A stretch of DNA of 64,000 nt, from contig CAYNRE010000028.1 in the NCBI GenBank assembly GCA_964399535.1, positions 1 to 64,000 on the forward strand, written 5' to 3'. The notes below the pieces were generated by a model. It ran no database searches, was not told where the DNA came from, and was given only the letters and a program-made list of their open reading frames with translations. This stretch comes from CAYNRE01 sp964399535 (GTDB lineage: Bacteria > Planctomycetota > Planctomycetia > Pirellulales > CAYNRE01). How positions within the stretch are numbered: position 1 is the stretch's first letter; every line of letters begins with the position of its first letter. Made by a program: the position numbers and the translations under genes. Below, piece by piece: positions 42,572 through 51,379 of the stretch.

Positions 42572-43051
42572 GGGCCCATCCGCCGCAGCCATGCAACGTC
42601 GCAAAAGCCAACACTTTAAGCCCAGCGCTGGGGCTTTGGCCAGCACCCCGGCGGAGAGAGCCCCGGCGAGCCCTCGGGCAGCGTGCGGCCAGGCACCCTA
42701 AGGCCCGCGGTCGGATTGCAGCAGATTGCAAACTTTGCCGCGAAATTGAGCAAAGCGCCCCGGCACCGGTCCTTGGCTGGCGCTTGCTGCCCGCCGCCTA
42801 AGTTGTTGCTGCGACAAGCGCAGCGAGCGAGCAGCCGGGCCCCAGCCAGGTGCACTTACGGCTTCGGCGTAAAAGTTGCAGCACCAGGGGATCTCAGGCA
42901 GCCGGTGGCGGACCGGGACGCAGGCCAGATCGCTTGCGACCCCTTGGGACCGCCGCTTGCGACCGTTGCCTGGGCCGCCCCTGCCGGGCGGGCCTAGGCG
43001 CCTACGGAGCTGCCGTCCCTTCTCTTTTCTCGACAGGCGGAGGTCTTCGCC
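42572..43051. other. intergenic stretch, divergent promoters presumed
   Basis: 480 bases between coaB (minus) and a small plus-strand gene. Several short frames cross it but none has a ribosome site plus protein-like composition. No RNA or repeat recognised. Confidence 0.55.
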
Positions 43052-43348
43052 ATGGCAAGCGTGCACGTCAGCAGCGTGGTAGTGGAAATGCCCCCGGACC
43101 AACTGCTCGCCCGTGGGCAGGCGTCGCCCCGTGAAGTTCGGCCACAGAGCGACCCGTGCATTGCGCGGATTGTCGAGCTGGTCGGACGCAGGGGACGGTT
43201 GTTGCCTCCCACGACCGATTCGGCGGCTCCGAAAAACCGGCTGAGCCGGGTCCTGCGGGGCGAGGCGCCATTGCCGCTGGAAAGCTGGTGGCCCGACAAC
43301 CTTGCGCCCAGCCGCCGCGACGACCCGCCTCCGCCGAGCCAGGCGTAG
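43052..43348 (+). CDS. small hypothetical protein
   Basis: A 98-residue protein with no family I recognise. A good ribosome site (GGCGGAGG, about eight bases upstream) supports the ATG at 43052. The sequence begins MASVHVSSVVVEMPPDQLLA, has a middle section CIARIVELVGRRG and ends in a Pro/Asp/Arg-rich segment. No signal peptide or membrane helix. It is followed by a GC-rich hairpin. Coding status is likely but not certain. Confidence 0.5.
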   Translation: MASVHVSSVVVEMPPDQLLARGQASPREVRPQSDPCIARIVELVGRRGRLLPPTTDSAAPKNRLSRVLRGEAPLPLESWWPDNLAPSRRDDPPPPSQA

Positions 43349-43399
43349 CGCGCTATTACAGAATCCGCTTGCCGTGCGAATCGGCGAGCCGAGCTGCAG

Positions 43400-43428
43400 C
43401 AGCCCCCCCCGTCATCGACGGGGGGCTG
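43400..43428. terminator. GC-rich hairpin between converging genes
   Basis: CAGCCCCCCCCGTC (43400-43413) and GACGGGGGGCTG (43417-43428) form a stem of about 12 pairs with two extra C residues and loop ATC. It lies in the 248-base gap between the small gene and the EboF-like gene, which converge. There is no T-tract, so it would be a non-canonical terminator. Confidence 0.45.
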
Positions 43429-43596
43429 ACGCCGAGCTGGTCACTGCCTGGTCACGGCAATCCGTGAGGGGCCGTGTCCCACTCCCCTGCCCTATGCCGC
43501 ACGCAGCGTACTTCGGTTCGCCAGGCATGACGGCGCCTAACCGTTTCGCGGTGCGTGAGAGATGGGCCAAGGCACCGAATTCCTGTTCCACCCTTC

Positions 43597-44922
43597 TCAC
43601 ACCCCAAACTGGCGCAGCACTAGTTCGCACACGTCGATGTCGGCCATCGTCGGGCCGGCGAACACGCCCCGCTCGGAGGCCACGATAATGCCCCGCTGGC
43701 TCGACTCTCGGGCCGGCGCACCGTGCGAACCCGCCGCCAGGCTGGTGTCGAGCGAAATGCCCATCGCCTCCAGGTCGAGGTGCATCTCCAGCGGGTCGTA
43801 GCCCGGTTTGTTGTGAATATCGACCCGGCGGGCGAATTCGGGGGCCCGTTGGTTGTCGAACCACCAGTAATAGGCCTGCCAACTATCGGGCTCGGAGACC
43901 AGCACCACCTCGCCCGAGCGGGGATGATCGAGGTCGTAACGGCGGCGCTCGTCGCCGGCCAGCACCTCGGCCACGCCGCGCCGCCCGCGAAACAGGTCGA
44001 CCACGCGATTGGTAACCGACTGGTCGGCGCCCCGCACGAAGACGTGGGCTAGTTGGTGATCGACCAGGGCCCAAGCCGCGCTGCCGGCCAGGTCCAGGTG
44101 CTCTCGACCTGCTTGGTCGCGAACCGCCAGCAGTCCCGCCTCGCGCAACAGGCGATTGGGGAATAACGCGTGGCGGACCGGCACGATGGTGTATTCGCTG
44201 GCCACGATCCACAGGATGCGCGAATCGGGATAGGCCGCCGCGAAGCCTGCTTGCAAACGCCCAAGTTGCTCGTCCAGCGCCTCCAGCGCCGCCCGAGCCC
44301 AGTCGCTCTCGGGCCCGAATTTCTGCGCGGCGTAATCTAGGTGCGGCAGGTAGAGGTACCAGAACTCGGGCCGGAGCTGGGCGGCCGCCTGAACAGCCGA
44401 ATCGACGATCCAGGCCGTCGAGTGAATATTGGCCAGCGGCCCCCAAAAATGCTGCAGCGGGAAATGGTCCCAGCGAGCCACGAGCTCCTGGTACAAGCCT
44501 TCGGGCTTGGTCAGGCACCAGAGGGCTTCGCTGCCGTCGGGCTGGTGGATGGGGGCGGGCGTGCAAAGGTAGTCGGCGCCGCACCCCTTGGAGTGCAGAG
44601 CAAACCAAACGGCCGACGTGGTCCCCGGCCGCTTCTCGTGCAAGATGTCCCAGATCTGGGGCTCTAGGATGCAGTCGTTCCAGGCGGTCCACATCTCCAC
44701 TTCGTGCCGCTCACGCCAATAGAAGCCGTTGGCGACGACGCCGTGGTCCATGGGCAGCCGGCCCGTGGTCATGTTGGCCTGAACCGGGCAGGTTACGGCG
44801 GGAAAGCTGGGCACCAGGGTGGCCAGGTCTCCCTCGGCGGCCATGCGGCCCAACCGGGGCATCTGGGCCAGGTCGCCGCGCCGCAAGGCCGGCACGGAAA
44901 GCAGCACCACGATATCGGGCAT
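43597..44922 (-). CDS. alkaline-phosphatase-superfamily phosphodiesterase, EboF-like
   Basis: A 441-residue protein of the nucleotide pyrophosphatase/phosphodiesterase family. The nucleophile is probably T44 in PAVTCPVQANMTTG, followed by HGVVANGFYWRERHEVEMW, then FWYLYLPHLDYAAQKFGP with metal ligands and ASEYTIVPV where related enzymes have SDHG. This phrase set resembles EboF, the phosphodiesterase of the eboABCDEF cluster, which helps export isoprenoid- or indole-type metabolites in cyanobacteria, algae and other bacteria. An EboB-like gene lies ten kilobases away at 54026. The Ebo assignment is from memory of family sequences. ATG at 44922 with GAGGAA upstream. Confidence 0.75.
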   Translation of the reverse strand: MPDIVVLLSVPALRRGDLAQMPRLGRMAAEGDLATLVPSFPAVTCPVQANMTTGRLPMDHGVVANGFYWRERHEVEMWTAWNDCILEPQIWDILHEKRPGTTSAVWFALHSKGCGADYLCTPAPIHQPDGSEALWCLTKPEGLYQELVARWDHFPLQHFWGPLANIHSTAWIVDSAVQAAAQLRPEFWYLYLPHLDYAAQKFGPESDWARAALEALDEQLGRLQAGFAAAYPDSRILWIVASEYTIVPVRHALFPNRLLREAGLLAVRDQAGREHLDLAGSAAWALVDHQLAHVFVRGADQSVTNRVVDLFRGRRGVAEVLAGDERRRYDLDHPRSGEVVLVSEPDSWQAYYWWFDNQRAPEFARRVDIHNKPGYDPLEMHLDLEAMGISLDTSLAAGSHGAPARESSQRGIIVASERGVFAGPTMADIDVCELVLRQFGV

Positions 44923-45172
44923 GGGGCGTTGGTTCCTCGAGGGGTTGCCGTAGTCGTCGCCGGTGAAGGCCGCGATTATAGCGGGCCCGGCCCCGGGCGG
45001 CCCGCCTGGGACCTGTCGGGGGCGCGCCTTGGCCCAGCGCCGGTATGGCAGCGCCGCCTACCGGGAACCGCTCGGCTCGCGACTCCGCCCGGCCGCCGGT
45101 AAAATCAGGTGGTTCTGAAAAAGATCCACCCGATTCGCGGTGTACGCAACCACCTGGCGAGCACGCTCGATC

Positions 45173-45829
45173 ATGGCCGACCTGGTAATTTTCGGCGATC
45201 AGAACTTTGCCGAAGTGGCTCACTACTATTTCACCCACGACAGCCCGCACCGGGTCGTGGCCTTCTCCGTCGACGGCGCGTACCTCACTCGGCCCAGCTA
45301 CTGTGGCCTACCCGTGGTGCCGTTTGAAGAGCTGCCGGCCCGCTACCCGGCCAGCGATTGCCAGATGTTCGTGGCGGTCGGCATCGCCGAGGTGAACGAG
45401 CTGCGGGCAGCCAAGGTGGCCGCTGCCGAAGCGGCCGGCTACCGCCTGGCGAGCTTCGTCTCGAGCCGGGCCCTGGTGCCGCCCGACTTGGAGTTGAAGC
45501 CCAACACGATGATCATGGAGGGTTCGGTCTTGCAGCCCCAGGTGCGCGTGGGCAAGAACTGCATGCTTTGGAGCACGACCCGACTGGGCTTTCGCACCGC
45601 GATCGGCGATCACTGTTGGGTGGTGTGCGCCATTTTCGGCGAGGGGGTCGAGGTGGGCCCCTACTCGTTCGTGGGGCTCAACGCCACGGTGGCACCGGGC
45701 TTGAAGTTGGGCCGCAGCAGCCTCATCGGCGCCGGCGCGCTGGTGATGAAAGATACGCCCGACTACGCCGTGCTCAAGGGTGTGGCCAGCGAGGTGTCGC
45801 GGGTACCCAGCAGCCGGCTCTGGCGCTAA
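45173..45829 (+). CDS. NeuD-like sugar O-acetyltransferase (left-handed beta helix)
   Basis: A 218-residue protein. An N-terminal Rossmann-like domain (LVIFGDQNFAEVAHYYF, MFVAVGIAEVNELRAAK) precedes hexapeptide repeats (MIMEGSVLQPQVRVGKNCML, NATVAPGLKLGRSSLIGAGA) that form a left-handed beta helix. This two-part design is that of NeuD/PglD acetyltransferases, which acetylate sugars using acetyl-CoA. The ATG at 45173 follows GCTCGATC with no strong ribosome site. The gene is divergent from the EboF-like gene and followed by strong terminator hairpins. Confidence 0.87.
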   Translation: MADLVIFGDQNFAEVAHYYFTHDSPHRVVAFSVDGAYLTRPSYCGLPVVPFEELPARYPASDCQMFVAVGIAEVNELRAAKVAAAEAAGYRLASFVSSRALVPPDLELKPNTMIMEGSVLQPQVRVGKNCMLWSTTRLGFRTAIGDHCWVVCAIFGEGVEVGPYSFVGLNATVAPGLKLGRSSLIGAGALVMKDTPDYAVLKGVASEVSRVPSSRLWR

Positions 45830-45835
45830 CTGTCC

Positions 45836-45867
45836 GTTGAAAAAAAGCCCTGGTTGCATTTTTCAAC
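45836..45867 (+). terminator. terminator-like hairpin after the acetyltransferase gene
   Basis: GTTGAAAAA (45836-45844) pairs with TTTTTCAAC (45859-45867), 14 bases apart, starting seven bases after the stop codon. The T-run is within the stem, so termination would be weak. Another, stronger hairpin follows at 45903. Confidence 0.5.
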
Positions 45868-45902
45868 CTCGCCAACCGCCGAGCCAAGCTCGTCGCGGCT
45901 CG

Positions 45903-45930
45903 CAAAATAACGACTTACGTCGTTATTTTG
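45903..45930. terminator. perfect 12-bp hairpin, probable bidirectional terminator
   Basis: CAAAATAACGAC (45903-45914) and GTCGTTATTTTG (45919-45930) are perfect complements around TTAC. The stem carries A and T runs at its base in both orientations. A third small dyad, ATCGCA/TGCGAT (45933-45948), follows at once. The rest of 45830-46177 holds only the 46040 terminator and no gene. Confidence 0.7.
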
Positions 45931-46039
45931 GCATCGCATCCCTGCGATGACGCCGCCCGGGGAATTCTTCACCAGGCTGCTCGCGGGCGGGCGCCCCGGA
46001 TTCGCGCCGCGGTGTGGACCACGGCGCGGAGCCTGACCG

Positions 46040-46080
46040 AAAAAGCAACGGCCCGCGGCAGAGAACTCTCCCCGCGGGCC
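46040..46080 (-). terminator. Rho-independent terminator of the 46178-46588 gene
   Basis: GGCCCGCGG (46050-46058) pairs perfectly with CCGCGGGCC (46072-46080) around a 13-base loop. On the minus strand it is followed by GTTGCTTTTTCG. It sits about 100 bases beyond the stop codon of the small exported protein gene. Confidence 0.75.
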
Positions 46081-46177
46081 GCGCGGTATCCGAAAGCCCA
46101 GGGTCGGCCTTCCCTGGGCTTGGCGAGTGACCGGCTGGAAACCAGCCGCCCCGGCAGCGCCGCAGGCCCCCCAGGGG

Positions 46178-46588
46178 CTAGCGGCTTGCCACGGCGACTT
46201 GTTCGGCCGGCTCGCGGATCACATGGATTTGATCGGGGCCCACCACCTGGAGACGGAAGTGGACCTTGCCCAACTGCACGGTCTTGGCGTCTTTGACGTG
46301 GAAGTAGCAGCGTGCCTCGTGATTGCCCTGCGGAGAGATGATCACCAGGTGACCGCCTCCCTTGACGAGCATCGAAGCGCAAGGAATGACGCCGTCCAGG
46401 TGCAAGCCCCAGAACTGGTCGCCCGTGCGTACGTCGACCTCGGTCAGCGTGGCGGTCGGATCAACCGCCACCACCGGCTCGGTGACGACGACTTCGGGTT
46501 TCCGCATCTCCACGACGCGCTCGGTGACGGCGTAGGTCACCGAGACCAAGACCAACGCAAGCGATAGGGGAACCAGATACCTCTTCAT
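46178..46588 (-). CDS. small exported protein of unknown function
   Basis: A 136-residue protein with an N-terminal signal or anchor (MKRYLVPLSLALVLVSVTYA), then a Val/Glu-rich linker (VVEMRKPEVVVTEPVVAVDP) and a compact beta-rich domain of ~85 residues (GDQFWGLHLDGVIPCASMLV, ARCYFHVKDAKTVQLGKVHF). I know no family for it. AGGAG about nine bases before the ATG at 46588 supports the start. It is monocistronic, with a terminator downstream. Confidence 0.75.
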   Translation of the reverse strand: MKRYLVPLSLALVLVSVTYAVTERVVEMRKPEVVVTEPVVAVDPTATLTEVDVRTGDQFWGLHLDGVIPCASMLVKGGGHLVIISPQGNHEARCYFHVKDAKTVQLGKVHFRLQVVGPDQIHVIREPAEQVAVASR

Positions 46589-46943
46589 GTTCCGGACTCC
46601 TGCAGACGAGAGAAGCAAGACGAGAGGGGCGAGAGGAGTGCTACCCTCAATTATCGCTGAGTTTGCGCGGGCGGCAAATTTTTCGCGGTGAGGTTTTCAG
46701 TCATCACCCGATTTGCCGCTGACGTGCAATGCCCGCCAGTGCTGGCAGCCGACCTCTCTCTGGCGCGCTGCGCGGTGCGCGAAGGAAGTTCGAGAAATCC
46801 TTCACGATCTCGCTACCTTCCTTACAGGCGTCACCGCCATCGCGCCAGCCTCGCAGACCGAACCCCGGTTCGGCCTTCTACCTAGTGCGTTGCCGCGCAG
46901 GCAGAGATCGTCACGGTCCGGGCGATCAACTTTCCATTTTGGG
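46589..46943. other. intergenic stretch with small dyad
   Basis: 355 bases between the ApbE stop and the small exported protein start. A seven-base dyad CCGAACC/GGTTCGG (46858-46873) is present without a T-run. Short frames here are not convincing as genes. Confidence 0.55.
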
Positions 46944-48065
46944 CTATTTTTCAGCCCCCCGCAGGGCCGCCCACCCCGGCGTGGCACGGCGAATCACCTG
47001 TTCGCCGTCGAGCTCCCATCGCAACAACTCGGTCCCGGGAAAGTTGGCGGCTAGCCGCAAACACGCCTCCCAATCCAAGACGCTTACCGCCGTGGCCAGC
47101 GCATCGGCCGTCACCGCGTCGGGGGCTACGACCGTCACCAGAGGCGAGTGCTCCAGCGCCCAGCCCGATCGCGGATCGACAATGTGCGAGAACCGTCGAC
47201 CGCCCAGCACGACGTGTTGGTATAAGTCGCCCGAGGTCGACACCGCTTGGCGCGCGAGCTGTAGCGATTCTGCGGGCGGCAGCGGGGCGAAGTCGCCGGA
47301 GCCATCGGGGGGCCGAGCGGCATCGAACTGGCTCAGGGCAACCAGCCAGTGGGCCTGGCCCGGCGGAGGCTGACCCAGGGCGACGTCGCCGCTGGCGTCG
47401 ACCAGGGCCTGGGGGCAGCCGCTGGCGGCCAACACGGACAGCGCCTGGTCGGCAGCGTAGCCCTGGGCAATGCCCCCCAGGTCGAGCCGCGTTCCCGGGC
47501 GATGCAAGGTGGCGGAGTGCGCGGCCGGGTCGAGCACTAGGTCGGCGTAGCCCACGGTTTGCCGGGCCGACTCGATTTGGCGGTCGCTGGGTAGGGTTTT
47601 CTGGCGTCGGGCCCTCCGCCATTGCCGTACGACCTGGCCGCAGGTGACGTCGAAGGCCCCGCCGGTCCGGTGGGCAAAATCCTGCGAGGTGGACAGGATG
47701 GACCACAGCTCGTCGCTGACCGGCACCGCTCGGCCCGAACCTGCGGTATCGCTCAGTTGCGAGAGCTCGCTGTCGGGCCGGTAATCGCTGAAGCGGGCAT
47801 CGAGCGCCGCGATGCGGGCAAAGGCGGCCTCGGACGCTCGATTTGCGGCCCTTTCGTCGGGGGCATAGAATACGAGCTTAAATTCCGTGCCCATATGAAC
47901 CTGGGTAAATTCGTACCGCTCCCAGGCGGGCGAGGGCTGGGCCGCCAGCGGCCGGCCCCCCAGCAACAGCAACACGACCAGCAGCGGGGCCCAATGCCGA
48001 TTCGCCCTCGTGGCCGCCCAAGCGGCCGGCCACAGGGGGCGAGGTTTGCCGCGGCCGCGGGGCAC
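46944..48065 (-). CDS. apbE: FAD:protein FMN transferase (ApbE family)
   Basis: About 373 residues. After a signal peptide (HWAPLLVVLLLLGGRPLAA) comes the ApbE fold: MGTEFKLVFYAPDERAANRA, DARFSDYRPDSELSQLSD, RLDLGGIAQGYAADQAL, VDASGDVALG, FSHIVDPRSGWALEHS and DAVTADALATAVSVL. ApbE enzymes attach FMN covalently to Thr in exported flavoproteins such as NqrC, RnfG or FMN-reductase domains; no target is visible here. The start is uncertain: no ATG lies upstream of the signal peptide in a sensible place, and GTG codons at 48068 or 48065 were preferred. The divergent FGE-like gene starts only ~27 bases away. Confidence 0.87.
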   Translation of the reverse strand: MPRGRGKPRPLWPAAWAATRANRHWAPLLVVLLLLGGRPLAAQPSPAWERYEFTQVHMGTEFKLVFYAPDERAANRASEAAFARIAALDARFSDYRPDSELSQLSDTAGSGRAVPVSDELWSILSTSQDFAHRTGGAFDVTCGQVVRQWRRARRQKTLPSDRQIESARQTVGYADLVLDPAAHSATLHRPGTRLDLGGIAQGYAADQALSVLAASGCPQALVDASGDVALGQPPPGQAHWLVALSQFDAARPPDGSGDFAPLPPAESLQLARQAVSTSGDLYQHVVLGGRRFSHIVDPRSGWALEHSPLVTVVAPDAVTADALATAVSVLDWEACLRLAANFPGTELLRWELDGEQVIRRATPGWAALRGAEK

Positions 48066-48092
48066 CACAAGCGGTTTTTCGGAGAGCAGCCG

Positions 48093-49202
48093 GTGAGTGG
48101 GATGCAACGTGAGATTCTCCGCGGGCGCCGAGGCTCGCTTCGCCGACAGTGGAAGGCGGCCCTGGCCGCATGGTGCGTGGTTGCGGTACCGCTGACTTCG
48201 CACGCCCAAACCGCGACGGCGCCTGAGGTGGAGCCGCCCCCGGTCGAGGTGGCCGACGCCCTAGCGGCCACCGCCGACGCCATGAAACCCTACACCGAAA
48301 TCATCGCGGGCACGACGGTCACCCTCGACATGCTACCCATTCCACCGGGAAAGTTCCTGATGGGGAGCCCCGCCGACGAGGAAGGCCGCTCGGACGACGA
48401 AGGCCCGCAGGTCGAAGTCGAGCTGGATGCGTTCTGGATGGCCAAGTGCGAACTGACTTGGGACGCCTACGAAATCTGGATGTTCAACTTAGACATTCAG
48501 CGGCGGCCGGTCTTGGGGATCGAGCCCACCGAGCGCGACCTGCTGGCAGACGCCGTTACCCGGCCGACCAAGCCCTATACCGACATGACCTTTGGCATGG
48601 GCAAAGAGGGTTACCCGGCCATCTGTATGACCCAGTTGGCGGCTAAAATGTTTTGCGAGTGGCTGACCACCAAGACAGGCCGCTACTACCGCCTGCCGAC
48701 CGAGGCCGAGTGGGAATACGCCTGCCGGGCCGGCACGACCACGGCCTATTCGTTTGGCGACGACCCGGCCGAGTTGGACGACTACGCCTGGTCGTACGAG
48801 AACTCGGACGATGCCTATCATCCCGTGGGAGAGAAAGAACCCAATCCCTGGGGGCTGCACGATATGCACGGCAACGTGGCCGAGTGGTGCTTGGATCATT
48901 ACTACCCCGATGCCTACTCCCGGCATCCGGCCGGCGAGGTGGTCAAGAACCCTTACTTTCCCCCAGTGAAGCCCTATCCGCAGGTCGCCCGCGGCGGTTC
49001 GTGGGACGACGACCCTCCGGCCCTGCGCAGCGCCGCTCGGCGGGCGTCGAGCAAGGATTGGAAGATTCAGGATCCGCAGATTCCCCAGAGCAAGTGGTAC
49101 CATACCGACGCGCTGTTCGTGGGCTTTCGCGTCGTGCGTCCGCTGACGGTGCCCACGGCCGAGCAACAAGTGGCCATCCGCGGCGCGGCCGGCGACGAGT
49201 AA
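48093..49202 (+). CDS. formylglycine-generating-enzyme-like (SUMF1-type) exported protein
   Basis: A 369-residue protein. A signal-type segment (WKAALAAWCVVAVPLTSHAQ) precedes an FGE-sulfatase domain: GKFLMGSPADEEGRSDDEGP, RLPTEAEWEYACRAGTTT, PNPWGLHDMHGNVAEW and ARGGSWDDDPPALRSAAR. True FGE has two cysteines just after GGSW; here they are replaced by Asp and other residues, so sulfatase activation is unlikely. Such FGE-like proteins are abundant in planctomycetes with unclear roles. The GTG at 48093 has GGAG eight bases upstream; the ATG at 48102 is the alternative. The gene is 74 bases from the next oxidoreductase gene. Confidence 0.85.
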   Translation: MSGMQREILRGRRGSLRRQWKAALAAWCVVAVPLTSHAQTATAPEVEPPPVEVADALAATADAMKPYTEIIAGTTVTLDMLPIPPGKFLMGSPADEEGRSDDEGPQVEVELDAFWMAKCELTWDAYEIWMFNLDIQRRPVLGIEPTERDLLADAVTRPTKPYTDMTFGMGKEGYPAICMTQLAAKMFCEWLTTKTGRYYRLPTEAEWEYACRAGTTTAYSFGDDPAELDDYAWSYENSDDAYHPVGEKEPNPWGLHDMHGNVAEWCLDHYYPDAYSRHPAGEVVKNPYFPPVKPYPQVARGGSWDDDPPALRSAARRASSKDWKIQDPQIPQSKWYHTDALFVGFRVVRPLTVPTAEQQVAIRGAAGDE

Positions 49203-49276
49203 GCCAAGCCCGCGAGCCCAAAACCAAACCAGACCCCGGCGCGCCGCTGGGGTCGATTTTCCAGGAGAAGTTTGCC

Positions 49277-50587
49277 ATGAGCCAAACGCCCCGCTCGAGC
49301 GAGCAGCCGCTTCCCTCGCGGCGCCAGTTTCTGAAAACGTCGTCGGCGGCCGCCTCGGCCCTGGGCATGGCCGGCACGCTGGGCTGGGCGCGCGGGGCGC
49401 ACGCCGGGGCCGATGAAACCATCCGCGTGGGGCTGGTCGGTTGCGGCGGCCGGGGTACCGGCGCGGCCAACCAGGCGCTGCACGTGCCCGACTCGGTCAA
49501 GCTCGTGGCCATGGGCGATGCGTTCGCCGACCAGGTGGAAAGCAGCCTGGCCAACCTGCTCCAAGACCCTCAGATCAAAGACAAGATCGACGTTCCGCAG
49601 GAACGCCGGTTCGCCGGGTTCGACGCGTACCAGAAGGTGATCGATGCGGGGGTCGACCTGGTGATTCTGGCCACCCCGCCGGGATTTCGCCCCCTGCACC
49701 TGGCGGCTTGCGTGGCCGCCGGCAAACACGTCTTTGCCGAGAAGCCGGTAGCGGTCGACGCCCCCGGCGTGCGCTCGGTGCTGGAAAGCGCCGCCGCCGC
49801 CAAGGCCAAGGGCCTGGGGTTGGGCATCGGCCTGCAGCGCCATCACCAAAACGACTACCTGGAAACCATCAAACGGCTGCAGGATGGCGCCATCGGCGAC
49901 ATCCACACCATGCGGGCCTATTGGAACGGCGCGGGCGTTTGGGTTCGCGACCGCAAGCCCGAGCAGACCGAGATGGAATACCAGATGCGCAACTGGTACT
50001 ACTTCAACTGGCTGAGCGGCGACCACATCGTCGAACAGCACATTCACAACCTGGATGTCTGCAATTGGCTCAAGGGAGCGTACCCGGTGCGCTGCCAGGG
50101 CATGGGCGGGCGCGAAGTGCGCCGCGGCCCCGACACCGGCGAAATCTACGATCACCACGCCGTGGAGTTCGAGTTCGCCGATGGCTCGCGGGTGTTCAGC
50201 TACTGCCGCCACATTCCCAACTGCTGGGATTCCGTGAGCGAGCACGCCCAGGGGTCCAAGGGCTCGGCCGACATCTCGGGGGGCATCATCCGGGTCGCCG
50301 GGGAAGATCCCTGGAAGTATCGCGGCAAACGGAACAACCCCTATCAGACCGAGCACGACGATCTCTTCGCCAGCATCCGCGCCGGCAAACCGCTGAACGA
50401 AGGCGAGATCGGCGCCTACTCGAGCCTGACGGCCATCATGGGGCGGATGGCCACCTATTCGGGCAAGATGGTGCAATGGAACGACGCGCTCAACTCGCAG
50501 ATTAACCTGGCACCCACCGAATACGCTTGGAACGCCACGCCGCCGGTGCCCGCGGTCGCCGTGCCGGGGGTAACGCGAGCGGTTTAG
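49277..50587 (+). CDS. Tat-exported Gfo/Idh/MocA family oxidoreductase
   Basis: A 436-residue protein. A twin-arginine signal (SRRQFLKTSSAAASALGMAG) leads into a Rossmann domain (IRVGLVGCGGRGTGAANQAL), VILATPPGFRPLHL, the AEKPVAVDAPGVR motif, and a C-terminal substrate domain with SGDHIVEQHIHNLDVCNW and ending VPGVTRAV. The cofactor is NAD(P), probably carried through the Tat pore in folded form. Substrate unknown. The ATG at 49277 has AGGAGA about ten bases upstream. It may be cotranscribed with the FGE-like gene. It is a distinct subfamily from the copy at 12230. Confidence 0.9.
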   Translation: MSQTPRSSEQPLPSRRQFLKTSSAAASALGMAGTLGWARGAHAGADETIRVGLVGCGGRGTGAANQALHVPDSVKLVAMGDAFADQVESSLANLLQDPQIKDKIDVPQERRFAGFDAYQKVIDAGVDLVILATPPGFRPLHLAACVAAGKHVFAEKPVAVDAPGVRSVLESAAAAKAKGLGLGIGLQRHHQNDYLETIKRLQDGAIGDIHTMRAYWNGAGVWVRDRKPEQTEMEYQMRNWYYFNWLSGDHIVEQHIHNLDVCNWLKGAYPVRCQGMGGREVRRGPDTGEIYDHHAVEFEFADGSRVFSYCRHIPNCWDSVSEHAQGSKGSADISGGIIRVAGEDPWKYRGKRNNPYQTEHDDLFASIRAGKPLNEGEIGAYSSLTAIMGRMATYSGKMVQWNDALNSQINLAPTEYAWNATPPVPAVAVPGVTRAV

Positions 50588-50821
50588 CCCGCGGACGAGC
50601 GATTCGACAACCTGCGCCAATTTGGCGATGCGAGCGCTAGGTTTGCGCAGGGGATCGCGGTGATTCCGGGCGTTGGCGACGGTCGCCGTAGACTCACCGG
50701 CTGCGGCAGTCGGCCGCCAGGCCCCCCCGCGCCCGACGGGGCTTGGCGCGTTCGAGCACGCCGCCGCGCGGGGCGAGCCTTGCGCCGTGGCGATCGCCGG
50801 CTGAACCGGCCAAAGGAGCCC

Positions 50822-51379
50822 TTACCCGGTTGGACCGGGCGGGGCCACCGGGGGCAGCCAGTATTCGTCGCCCGAGTCGCTCGACGATTTCAAGCTGATC
50901 GAGACTGCCTCGGCGCGGCTCGGCGGGCCCTCGGAGTGCTCCTCGGGGGCATCGGGCCAAGTAAAGAGTACGGCGGCCAGTTCTTCAAGCCGCGCCCGAT
51001 GGCGCTGGAGCGACGCCGGCAAATCGCCGGCGAACAAGGCGGGGCGCACAAACACCTCGGCCGCCTGGGTGGCGCCGCGGGCCTGGGCCAGCCGGCTCAG
51101 CAGCAGGCGATCGCGCCAACCGAGGTGGTGGGCCTGGCAAAGTTCTTGAAATAGTCCGCGCGGGCTATTGGTCCGGCGCAGCGTTTCCTGCCGCGCCAAG
51201 AGCCGCGACAACACCCAGCCGCCAACCACGACTACGACCAGCAACCCCAGTAGCTGCAATTGCTCGCTCGTATCGAACCGGGCCCGGTCGCCGCGAAAGC
51301 CACTGCCCAGGGCGTCGAACACGTCGCCCGGAGTCAGCACCTCGGCCAAGAGCCCGGTGGCAATTCGCGGCACGTTCAT
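50822..51379 (-). CDS. membrane-anchored protein of unknown function
   Basis: A 185-residue protein. Residues ~42-60 (LLGLLVVVVVGGWVLSRLLA) form one transmembrane helix; the following ~120 residues are helical and soluble (RRTNSPRGLFQELCQAHHLG, WRDRLLLSRLAQARGATQAA), with a disordered acidic C-terminus. I do not recognise it. Its ATG overlaps the stop of the HEAT-repeat gene (ATGA), so the two are coupled and probably act together, as in other planctomycete genomes where a helical-repeat protein precedes a small membrane protein. Confidence 0.8.
   Translation of the reverse strand: MNVPRIATGLLAEVLTPGDVFDALGSGFRGDRARFDTSEQLQLLGLLVVVVVGGWVLSRLLARQETLRRTNSPRGLFQELCQAHHLGWRDRLLLSRLAQARGATQAAEVFVRPALFAGDLPASLQRHRARLEELAAVLFTWPDAPEEHSEGPPSRAEAVSISLKSSSDSGDEYWLPPVAPPGPTG

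Noticed and set aside
48093..49202. True formylglycine-generating enzyme activating sulfatases
   Set aside because: The two catalytic cysteines after GGSW are missing and no sulfatase gene is adjacent.
49067..50620. 517-codon frame antisense to the exported oxidoreductase
   Set aside because: It mirrors the codon structure of the well-supported Gfo/Idh/MocA gene; no signal or motif of its own.
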